From NCBI GenBank assembly GCA_016177775.1, contig JACOUQ010000005.1, positions 1 through 64,000 on the forward strand: a stretch of DNA of 64,000 bases. Reading direction: 5' to 3'. This document shows, piece after piece, positions 44,996 through 52,911 of the stretch. The notes under the pieces were generated by a model. The model was not told the origin of the DNA. It saw only the letters and a program-made list of their open reading frames with translations, and made no database searches. Position 1 is the stretch's first letter; every line of letters starts with the position of its first letter. Both the position numbers and the translations under genes were made by a program. Source of the stretch: Geobacter sp. GTDB lineage: Bacteria; Desulfobacterota; Desulfuromonadia; Geobacterales; Geobacteraceae.

Positions 44996-46525
44996 ATGAT
45001 GAAAGAATGTTTCGGATTCACCATACGCTGCTGTATTCTGACCGGAGCGTTGATTCTGTTCGGCTTGGCATCGGCCTGGGGCGAGGAACCGACGCTCAAC
45101 CTTGGCTTGAAGGAAGCCATACGGCAGGCCGTGGAAAAGAACCTGGACGTTCGCGCCGAGCTTTATAATCCAGCCATTGCAGAGGCAGACATCGGTAAGA
45201 ACCGGGGAATTTACGACACCCATCTGACGCTCCTGACCGATTACAAGGATTCCACGACCCTCCCTGCCAGCACATTTCTTTCCGGCGCTCAAGTGATTAA
45301 GCAGCGCACTCTCCGGTTCAATCCAGGCGCTAACCAGTTGATCCCCCTCGGCGGGACCCTCGGGTTCACCTTTGACAACACCCGCAACAGCAACAATTCG
45401 TCCATTTCCCTCAATCGCTACTACCAGACCGACCTCACTCTGACCTATGCCCAGCCCCTGTTGAAGAACTTCGGCCGCGAGGCGACCGAGCTGAACATCT
45501 CCGTTGCGGTTTTCACCAAGGATGCGTCACTTGACCGCTTCCGGACCAAGCTGACCAGCACCGTGGCTACTGTGCGCAACGAGTATTTCAAGCTCTACAG
45601 CCTCCGCCAGGACCTGGAGGCGAAGAAGAGTTCCCTGGAACTTGCCCGGAAGATACTTTCCGATACCCAGGCGCGTGTAAAGGCCGGGGTGCTGCCGGCC
45701 ATGGAGATTCTAAATGCCGAATTCGGCGTGGCCTCGCGGGAAAAGGAACTGATCGACGCGGAACGCGCGGTGAAGGACGAGGTGGACGTGATCCGTGTCC
45801 TGTTGCAGGTGCCAGTCCCCGGAGAGCTCATCCCTGTTGACACCCCGTCCAAAGAGCCGCTTGAGGTGAAAGAGGATGAGGCGATCAAGCATGCCATTGC
45901 CGGCCGGCCGGAGCTCTTGGAGCAGCGGACGAACCTGCAATCTGTCGAGCTCCAGACCCGGGTTGCCGCCAACAGGACCCTGCCCGACCTGACCTTTACT
46001 GCCAGCGGCGCCATAACAGGCCTCAACCACGAATACGACGAGGCTTTCGACAAGATGATGACGTTCAATTACCCGGTCTGGTCGGTGGGGCTCCAGTTGG
46101 ACTACCCGCTGGAGAACCGGGCCGCCAGGAATGAGTTGACCAGGAACCGGCTGAAGGTGGAGCAGGCGAAGACCCAGATTATCAGCCTGGAGGAGGGCGT
46201 GGCCAATGAGGTGAGGGCCGCTGTCCGCGCGATCCAGGCCACTTACAAACAGCTGGAGGTGACCGACCGGGGGCGCTCCTATGCGGAGGAGGTTCTCCAG
46301 GCATATATCAAGAAGCAACAGGTCGGTCTTGCCACCACCAAGGATGTCCTGGATGTGCTGAACAACCTGGTGGCGGCAAGGACCAGCCAGATCCAGGCCC
46401 TGGCTAATTACAACAACGCCATCACCCAGTACTGGAAGGCCACCGGAGAGCTTCTGGAGCGGGAGGGTGTCACCGTCAACGGTAAAGAGGCGGATGCGCT
46501 TTACGGAAAAAGCAGGAATCGGTAA
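44996..46525 (+). CDS. Outer-membrane efflux protein (TolC family)
   Basis: This 509-residue protein has a signal peptide (to about residue 31, ending SAWG). Two OEP repeats typical of TolC follow, starting LNLGLKEAIRQAVEKNLDV and LEVKEDEAIKHAIAGRPELL; long heptad-rich helices come near 235-275 and 390-450. It forms the outer-membrane channel for the RND pump encoded downstream. GGAAGG precedes tandem ATGs at 44996 and 44999. Confidence 0.9.
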   Translation: MMKECFGFTIRCCILTGALILFGLASAWGEEPTLNLGLKEAIRQAVEKNLDVRAELYNPAIAEADIGKNRGIYDTHLTLLTDYKDSTTLPASTFLSGAQVIKQRTLRFNPGANQLIPLGGTLGFTFDNTRNSNNSSISLNRYYQTDLTLTYAQPLLKNFGREATELNISVAVFTKDASLDRFRTKLTSTVATVRNEYFKLYSLRQDLEAKKSSLELARKILSDTQARVKAGVLPAMEILNAEFGVASREKELIDAERAVKDEVDVIRVLLQVPVPGELIPVDTPSKEPLEVKEDEAIKHAIAGRPELLEQRTNLQSVELQTRVAANRTLPDLTFTASGAITGLNHEYDEAFDKMMTFNYPVWSVGLQLDYPLENRAARNELTRNRLKVEQAKTQIISLEEGVANEVRAAVRAIQATYKQLEVTDRGRSYAEEVLQAYIKKQQVGLATTKDVLDVLNNLVAARTSQIQALANYNNAITQYWKATGELLEREGVTVNGKEADALYGKSRNR

Positions 46526-46543
46526 AGCCAGGAAAATCGTAAG

Positions 46544-46625
46544 ATTAGCCACGAATAACACGAATGAACACGAATATATAAAACGGATTTACCATTTGTG
46601 AAAATTCGTGACATTCGGGGCTAAT
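46544..46625. repeat. ATTAGCCACGAAT-type inverted repeat
   Basis: ATTAGCC at 46544-46550 pairs with GGCTAAT at 46619-46625. Inside are repeated ACACGAAT units and the partly complementary ATTCGTGACATTCG. This is a dispersed-repeat type; a short AT-rich centre separates the arms. Confidence 0.55.
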
Positions 46626-46652
46626 TCATTTGAGAGGTTTGGAGTAGTACAG

Positions 46653-47807
46653 ATGAGACGATTTATTTCTATTGCTTGTCGTTCTGTAATTACTCTCGTT
46701 TGTTTGACGTTCATCGCCTGCGGCAAGAAGGAGGAGCCGAAGGGGAGGCCGCCCGTGCCGGTTTCCGTGGCTGCCGCCGTGCAGAAGGACGTGCCGCTGC
46801 AGGTGCGCGCCATCGGCAATGTGGAGGCGTACAATTCGGTGGCGATCAAGTCCCAGGTGAACGGGACCATTGCCAGGGTCCACTTCACCGAAGGGCAGGA
46901 CGTGCAAAAGGGGGCGCTCCTTTTCACCATCGATCCGCGTCCCTTCGAGGCAGCCCTCAGGCAGGCAGAGGCCAACCTGGCCAGGGACCTCGCCCAGATG
47001 CGCAATGCCCAGGAGCAGGCGCGGCGCTATGGCGCCCTCCTCAAGGACGGCATCGTTACGCAGGAGCAGTATGACCAGTTGAAGGCCAATGCAGAAGCCC
47101 TCACGGCCACGGTGGCCGCGGACCGGGCCAGCATCGAAAATGCCAGGATCCAGCTCGGCTACTGCTACATCCGCTCCCCCATCAGCGGCCGGACCGGCAA
47201 TCTGGCCATCAACGTGGGGAACATGGTGAAGGCGAACGACGTGCCGGTGCTGGTCACAATCAACCAGATAAACCCGATCTACGCCACATTTGCCGTTCCC
47301 GAGCGGGATATGGTGGATATTCGCAAGTACCTCGCGATGGGGAAACTGAAGGTGGAGGCACTGGTCACGGGTGAGGAAGCGAAGCCGGAGGAGGGGAGTG
47401 TCTCCTTCCTGGACAACACGGTGGATACTGCCACCGGCACCATCAAGCTCAAGGGGACCTTTGCCAACCAAGGCCGGCGCCTCTGGCCGGGGCAGTTCGT
47501 GAACATCCTCGTGACCCTCACCACCAGGGCGAATGCCGTTGTGATCCCGAGCCAGGCGGTACAGACCGGCCAGCAGGGGCAGTTCGTCTTCGTGGTCAAG
47601 CCCGACTCAACCGCGGAGCAGCGACCGGTTGTGACGGGGATCAGCCATGAAGGATTCACCCTCATCGAGAAGGGTGTGCGGCCGGGGGAAACTGTTGTGA
47701 CCGATGGCCAGATGCGGCTTGTGCCGGGGGCGAAGGTGACTGTGAAACAGGGGCTGGGGACCGGTGATCGGGGACCGGCAAAACCTGTTGAAACATCAGG
47801 CAAGTAG
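46653..47807 (+). CDS. RND efflux membrane-fusion protein (periplasmic adaptor)
   Basis: This 384-residue protein has a lipoprotein-type signal (ITLVCLTFIAC), Cys about residue 23. A barrel-sandwich half-motif (NSVAIKSQVNGTIARVHFTE) and an alpha-hairpin (about 95-155) follow, then GYCYIRSPISGRTGNLAINV and PVLVTINQINPIYATFAVPE. It links the inner-membrane pump to the TolC-like channel. The start has GGAG some distance ahead; the upstream repeat argues against an earlier start. Confidence 0.92.
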   Translation: MRRFISIACRSVITLVCLTFIACGKKEEPKGRPPVPVSVAAAVQKDVPLQVRAIGNVEAYNSVAIKSQVNGTIARVHFTEGQDVQKGALLFTIDPRPFEAALRQAEANLARDLAQMRNAQEQARRYGALLKDGIVTQEQYDQLKANAEALTATVAADRASIENARIQLGYCYIRSPISGRTGNLAINVGNMVKANDVPVLVTINQINPIYATFAVPERDMVDIRKYLAMGKLKVEALVTGEEAKPEEGSVSFLDNTVDTATGTIKLKGTFANQGRRLWPGQFVNILVTLTTRANAVVIPSQAVQTGQQGQFVFVVKPDSTAEQRPVVTGISHEGFTLIEKGVRPGETVVTDGQMRLVPGAKVTVKQGLGTGDRGPAKPVETSGK

Positions 47808-47809
47808 CA

Positions 47810-50800
47810 ATGAACATCGCCGAGCTCTTCATCAAGCGCCCCATAATGACCTCACTGGTGATGATGGCGATTCTGCTGTTCGGCATCGTCGCCTACCGGG
47901 CGCTGCCGGTGAACGACCTCCCCACTGTAGATTACCCGACCATACAGGTCTCCGCCGCCCTTCCCGGCGCCAACCCGGACACCATGGCCTCTTCGGTGGC
48001 CACGCCACTGGAGCGCCAGTTCTCCACCATCGCCGGGCTGGAGACAATGACCTCCACCAACGGCACCGGCATCTCCCTCATCACCCTCAAGTTCGTCCTC
48101 GACCGGAACATCGACGCTGCGGCCCAGGACGTTCAGGCGGCCATTTCTCGGGCGCAGCGCCAGCTTCCCCAAGACATGCCGAGCCCTCCGTCGTTCCAGA
48201 AGGTGAACCCGGCCGATCAGCCGGTCCTCTACCTGGCTTTGAGCTCTCCAACCCTGCCTCTTCACGAGGTGAGCGAATACGCCGACACCGTCATCGCCCC
48301 ACGGGTCTCCATGATCAGCGGCGTGGCCCAGGTGCAGGTGTTCGGCTCCCAGAAGTACGCGGTGCGCGCCCAGGTGGACCCGCGGGCGCTGGCCACCCGC
48401 AGGATCGGCATCGACGAGGTGGCGGCGGCCCTCCAGAGGGGAAACGTCAACCTCCCCACCGGCGTTCTCCAGGGGAAGAGTCAGGCCCTCACCATCCAGG
48501 CCACCGGCCAGCTCTATAATGCCGAGGCGTACAAGCCGCTGGTGGTTGCCTATCGCGGTGGCGCTCCGGTCCGCCTGGGGGAAATCGGCCGGGTTATCGA
48601 CAGCGTGGAGAATGACAAGATCGCCGGCTGGTACAAACAGACCCGCGCCATTGTCCTCGCCATCCAGCGCCAGCCCGGCACCAACACCATCGAGGTGGTG
48701 GACAGCATCAAGAAGCTCCTCCCCCAGTTCCGCGTCCAGATGCCCGCCGCGGTTGACCTCAACATCCTCTACGACCGCTCGGTGCCGATCCGCGAGTCAG
48801 TGGCCGACGTCAAGTTCACCCTGTTCCTCACCATCTGCCTCGTCATCCTGGTGATCTTCCTCTTTCTGCGCAACGTCTCCGCCACTGTGATCCCGTCCCT
48901 GGCACTACCCCTCTCCATCATCGGCACCTTTGCCGCCATGTATGCCATGGGGTTCTCGGTCAACAACATCTCTCTCATGGCCCTGACCCTGTCGGTCGGT
49001 TTCGTGGTGGACGACGCCATTGTCATGCTGGAGAACATCGTCCGCCACATGGAGCAGGGCGAAGGGGTGATGGAGGCGGCCCTCAAGGGGTCGCGGGAGA
49101 TCAGCTTCACCATCCTCTCCATGACCCTTTCGCTGGTGGCGGTCTTCATCCCGGTCGTTTTCATGGGGGGGATGCTGGGGAGGCTCCTCCACGAGTTCGC
49201 GGTCACCATCAGCTTCGCCATCCTGATTTCCGGCTTCGTCTCGCTCTCCCTCACCCCCATGCTCTGCAGCCGCTTCATCCGGCCGCCGTCCGCCGAAAGG
49301 CATGGCCGCCTTTACATGATCATGGAGCGCTTCTTCGATGGGCTGCGCAACCTCTACGAGCGGACCTTGAAGATGGTCCTCAACTGGCGCCGCGCCACCA
49401 TGCTGGTCACTTTTGCCATGACCTTCGCGACTGTCTGGCTATTTATCAAGATGCCGACCGGCCTTCTGGCCAGCGAGGACTTCGGCGCGATCTTCGCCTT
49501 TACCGAGGGTGCCCAGGGGATATCGTTCGAGGACATGAAGCTTCACCAGCAGCGGCTGGCAGCGATCGTTGCCAGCGACCCGAACGTGGAATCGTTCATG
49601 TCGTTCGTCGGTGCCGGCGGGACCAGGGTCTCCTCCAACTCCGGCTTCATGTTCGTCCGCCTGAAGCCCCGGGAGGATCGCAAGCTCAACGCCGACCAGG
49701 TGATCCAGGAGCTCCGCCCCAAGGTAATGGGCGAGCCGGGGATCATGATGTTCATGCAGAACCCGCCCCCCATCCGCCTGGAGGCGACCCTCGCCAAGAG
49801 CCAGTACCAGTTCGTGCTTCAGAGCCCGGATACCGATGAACTCTACCGCCATGCCGCTGAATTCGAAGCAAAGCTGCGCGGCCTGCCGCTCCTCCAGGAC
49901 GTCACTAGTGACCTCCAGATGAAGAACCCGCAGATAAACCTCAACATCGACCGGGACAGGGCGTCGGCCCTCGGGATAACCGCCCAGCAGGTGGAGGACG
50001 CCCTCTACTATGCCTACGGCGCCCGCCAGGTCTCCACCATCTACTCGCCCACCAACCAGTACCGGGTGATCCTGGAGCTGGAGCCGCAGTACCAGATGGA
50101 CCCGGCCGCCCTTGCCATGCTCTATGTCCGGTCCAACACCGGCAGCCTGGTTCCACTCAACAACCTGGCGACCCTGTCCCGCAGCCTGGGGCCCCTGTCG
50201 GTCAACCACCTGGGGCAGATCACCGCGGTCACCATCTCCTTCAACCTGAAGCCGGGCACACCCCTGGGCGACGCGGTGAAGCTCATCGAGCGGGAAGCAA
50301 GAACGCTCCCCGCCACCATATCCACCGGTTTCCAGGGGACAGCCCAGGCATACAAGGAGTCCACCACGGGGCTCATAGTCCTGATCATCATGTCGATCCT
50401 GGTGATCTATATCGTTCTCGGCATCTTGTACGAGAGCTACATCCACCCGATCACCATCCTCTCCGGCCTTCCGTCGGCCGGGTTCGGCGCGCTCCTCACC
50501 CTGCTCATGTTCGGCAAGGAGCTGAATCTCTACGCTTTCGTCGGGATCATCATGTTGGTGGGGATTGTGAAGAAGAACGCCATCATGATGATCGACTTCG
50601 CCCTGGAGGCGGAGCGGAAGGAAGGGAAGGCCCCGCTGGACGCCATTTTCGAAGGGGCGCTGATCCGTTTCCGGCCCATCATGATGACCACCATGGCGGC
50701 CCTCATGGGTACTCTCCCCATCGCGCTCGGCTTCGGCGCCGGCGCCGCCTCCCGCCGTCCCTTGGGGCTCGCCGTTGTCGGCGGCCTCGTCGTATCCCAG

Positions 50801-50902
50801 CTCCTCACCCTCTACATCACGCCGGTGGTCTACTACTACATGGACCTGTTCCAGAAGTGGGTCATCGGCTTGAAAAAAAGAGGCGGCCTTAGAAAGCCTT
50901 GA
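47810..50902 (+). CDS. RND-family efflux pump inner-membrane protein (MdtB/MdtC-like)
   Basis: This 1030-residue, 12-helix RND transporter has the proton-relay Asp pair in VVDDAIVMLENIVRH, the N-terminal DLPTVDYPTIQVSAALPGAN, and a C-terminal NAIMMIDFALEAERK. Sequence style is nearest the MdtB/MdtC branch of the HAE1 group. It drives export of hydrophobic compounds with proton import. It starts two bases after the adaptor stop. Confidence 0.94.
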   Translation: MNIAELFIKRPIMTSLVMMAILLFGIVAYRALPVNDLPTVDYPTIQVSAALPGANPDTMASSVATPLERQFSTIAGLETMTSTNGTGISLITLKFVLDRNIDAAAQDVQAAISRAQRQLPQDMPSPPSFQKVNPADQPVLYLALSSPTLPLHEVSEYADTVIAPRVSMISGVAQVQVFGSQKYAVRAQVDPRALATRRIGIDEVAAALQRGNVNLPTGVLQGKSQALTIQATGQLYNAEAYKPLVVAYRGGAPVRLGEIGRVIDSVENDKIAGWYKQTRAIVLAIQRQPGTNTIEVVDSIKKLLPQFRVQMPAAVDLNILYDRSVPIRESVADVKFTLFLTICLVILVIFLFLRNVSATVIPSLALPLSIIGTFAAMYAMGFSVNNISLMALTLSVGFVVDDAIVMLENIVRHMEQGEGVMEAALKGSREISFTILSMTLSLVAVFIPVVFMGGMLGRLLHEFAVTISFAILISGFVSLSLTPMLCSRFIRPPSAERHGRLYMIMERFFDGLRNLYERTLKMVLNWRRATMLVTFAMTFATVWLFIKMPTGLLASEDFGAIFAFTEGAQGISFEDMKLHQQRLAAIVASDPNVESFMSFVGAGGTRVSSNSGFMFVRLKPREDRKLNADQVIQELRPKVMGEPGIMMFMQNPPPIRLEATLAKSQYQFVLQSPDTDELYRHAAEFEAKLRGLPLLQDVTSDLQMKNPQINLNIDRDRASALGITAQQVEDALYYAYGARQVSTIYSPTNQYRVILELEPQYQMDPAALAMLYVRSNTGSLVPLNNLATLSRSLGPLSVNHLGQITAVTISFNLKPGTPLGDAVKLIEREARTLPATISTGFQGTAQAYKESTTGLIVLIIMSILVIYIVLGILYESYIHPITILSGLPSAGFGALLTLLMFGKELNLYAFVGIIMLVGIVKKNAIMMIDFALEAERKEGKAPLDAIFEGALIRFRPIMMTTMAALMGTLPIALGFGAGAASRRPLGLAVVGGLVVSQLLTLYITPVVYYYMDLFQKWVIGLKKRGGLRKP

Positions 50903-50961
50903 TCCCGTCTCCCTTCCTCCCCCCTTGCCATTGCCTTCGCGTTGGTTATAGTTCTATAGCC

Positions 50962-51540
50962 ATGCAACCATTCTATTCCAGACCGAAAATTTCACGCCAA
51001 GTGTTTCTGGCGGCGTGCTTGTTGCTGTTCCTGACCGGATGCGTGCCCAGGCCGTTCCTTCTAAACAGCGGCAAGGAGAGCGACGTTGTCATCATGCAGG
51101 ATGGAAAGCCGGCTCCGACCGGTGCCGACGGCGCGATTCTCCTGCGCAGGGATGCGTTCGAGATCCGCTCGCGTTGGTCGGCGGTGAGTGTCTGCGTGAC
51201 GCGCTCTGTTGAGGATATCGGAAAGATCGGGGTGGGGATCGATACCCGACGGGAGCAGGGTACCTGCTTCAATGCCAAAAGATCGTATTCCATGGGCCGG
51301 GATGCGGATTACCTTGTTCTGGGGGACGGTTTCAATGCGCTCAATACTCCCCATGGCATGAGGAAAACGGAATGGTACTATCTGTTCACGGTTCTTGCCT
51401 TTCACGATTCGCGGAGCAGGAAGGAGATGCCCCTGATCCAGGCCAGGGGGCGCTACCATGCCGTCCTGTGGGTCGACAGGAACGGGGACATGGTGCTGGA
51501 TGGCGGGGAATTTCTGATTATTGAGCTTGTTTTTGATTAG
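50962..51540 (+). CDS. Putative lipoprotein of unknown function
   Basis: This 192-residue protein has a lipoprotein signal (VFLAACLLLFLTGC), Cys about residue 27. The mature part has RRDAFEIRSRWSAVSVC, a central DADYLVLGDGFNALN, and ends RNGDMVLDGGEFLIIELVFD, which resembles a short EF-hand-like Asp/Gly loop. The ATG at 50962 has no clear ribosome binding site. No family recognised. Confidence 0.65.
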   Translation: MQPFYSRPKISRQVFLAACLLLFLTGCVPRPFLLNSGKESDVVIMQDGKPAPTGADGAILLRRDAFEIRSRWSAVSVCVTRSVEDIGKIGVGIDTRREQGTCFNAKRSYSMGRDADYLVLGDGFNALNTPHGMRKTEWYYLFTVLAFHDSRSRKEMPLIQARGRYHAVLWVDRNGDMVLDGGEFLIIELVFD

Positions 51541-51543
51541 AGG

Positions 51544-51591
51544 TCAGGAAAGTCCCCAACCCGCTGCCTTGTGAGGGTGTTCCTGATTTTT
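51544..51591 (+). terminator. Terminator after the lipoprotein gene
   Basis: TCAGGAA (51544-51550) and TTCCTGA (51580-51586) pair, with further CCC/GGG pairing inside, and a TTTTT tract follows. Confidence 0.5.
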
Positions 51592-51593
51592 GG

Positions 51594-52826
51594 CTAGTCC
51601 TGGAATATCCGCACCTTGCCGAACTCCCCGTCGTAACCTGGGGAGATGGCGACATTGCCTGCGCGCATTAGCTCGATGGCTTCGGCCAGGCGGGGGGACG
51701 ATGCCTTGGCTATTTCAGCGGCGGGGGTGTCCAGGAGTATGGTGAACTCGCTCCCCAACTGCTCCAGTACCTCGAAGTAGAGGCGCTGGACCTTCTTGCT
51801 GGCAACTCCGACACCGAGCACTTCGGAGATGATTTCCTGCAGGGGAATGATGGAGCGGAACGGGGGGGCGCCGGGCGGTTGGCTGTTCCCGGTACGGTCA
51901 GCCAGGAGCTCCACCCGGTGCAGCACCCCGACGGTCATCTTTTTCCCGCAGGCCGGGCAACAGCCCTTGCTGGCAATGGTCTCCGGGGGGGAAAGCCTGA
52001 CGCCGCAGTCGCGGTGTCCGTCGGAGTGGTATTTCCCCTCCTCGGGGAAGAATTCGATGGTTCCCTCGAACCCCTGGCGGGTCTTGAGGGCGTTGGCTAT
52101 CCCGGCATAGGAGCGCTCGCAGGAGAGGACGTTGGCCTCACGCCCCAGCTTGGCGGGGGAGTGGGCGTCGGAGTTGGAAATTAGCGTGATCCGGTCGAGG
52201 GCTGAAATGCGCCAGTTCATGGGAGGGTCGGAGGAGAGGCCGGTCTCGATGGCGTGGATATGCGGGGTCAGCTCGTCGAAGCACTCTTCCAGTGAATCAA
52301 AGCCAGAGGCCGCGCCGAACACGGAAAAATGGGGGGTCCAGGCGTGGGCTGGGATCAATATGGCGTCGGGCGAGGCATCCAGAACTATCTTGAGCAGCTC
52401 CTTGGCATCCAGTCCCAGGATGGGGCGGCCGTCGGCGGAGAGGTTGCCGATTCTGGCGAGTTTCGCGTTGATTTTCTCAACGGTGCTGAAATCAGGTGCC
52501 AGGACGATGCTGTGGACCTTCCTGGTCCTGTCGTTCTTCCTGTAGATGCAGCTGATCTCGGCTGAGGGTAGGAAATGGACCTCGCTGCGGCACGAAGCCG
52601 GGACTTCCGGGGTGCGGAGTTTTTTTCTGAGGACATAAAGGCCGTTGCCGGCGGGCTCCAGCTTTGACTTCAACTCGTCCAGCCAGAGCGGATGGGTGAA
52701 ATCGCCGGTGCCGATGACCCCGATCCCCTTCAGCTGCCCCCATCGCCAGATATTCTCCGGGTCGAGGTCGCGGCTGCACGCCCTGGAGTAGCGGGAGTGA
52801 ATGTGGAGATCGGCAATGAAACGCAT
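51594..52826 (-). CDS. PHP-domain nuclease, EndoQ-like (endonuclease Q family)
   Basis: This 410-residue protein starts MRFIADLHIHSRYSRACS, the PHP metal-binding motif. Further metal residues lie in GTGDFTHP, ILIPAHAWTPHFSVFG and SNSDAHSPAKLGRE. A zinc-finger-like block (CGVRLSPPET, GCCPACGKK) and a helical C-terminus follow. This layout matches endonuclease Q, which in archaea and some bacteria nicks DNA 5' to deaminated bases (hypoxanthine, uracil). AGGAGT precedes the ATG. Functional transfer to this protein is inference. Confidence 0.8.
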   Translation of the reverse strand: MRFIADLHIHSRYSRACSRDLDPENIWRWGQLKGIGVIGTGDFTHPLWLDELKSKLEPAGNGLYVLRKKLRTPEVPASCRSEVHFLPSAEISCIYRKNDRTRKVHSIVLAPDFSTVEKINAKLARIGNLSADGRPILGLDAKELLKIVLDASPDAILIPAHAWTPHFSVFGAASGFDSLEECFDELTPHIHAIETGLSSDPPMNWRISALDRITLISNSDAHSPAKLGREANVLSCERSYAGIANALKTRQGFEGTIEFFPEEGKYHSDGHRDCGVRLSPPETIASKGCCPACGKKMTVGVLHRVELLADRTGNSQPPGAPPFRSIIPLQEIISEVLGVGVASKKVQRLYFEVLEQLGSEFTILLDTPAAEIAKASSPRLAEAIELMRAGNVAISPGYDGEFGKVRIFQD

Positions 52827-52911
52827 GGGTGGGACTCCTGTTGCTACTTTCGGTTAGAACTTTATACTTGATTGAACAGGCCATGGCAAACAGATTTTGA
52901 GGTGTTCGGGC

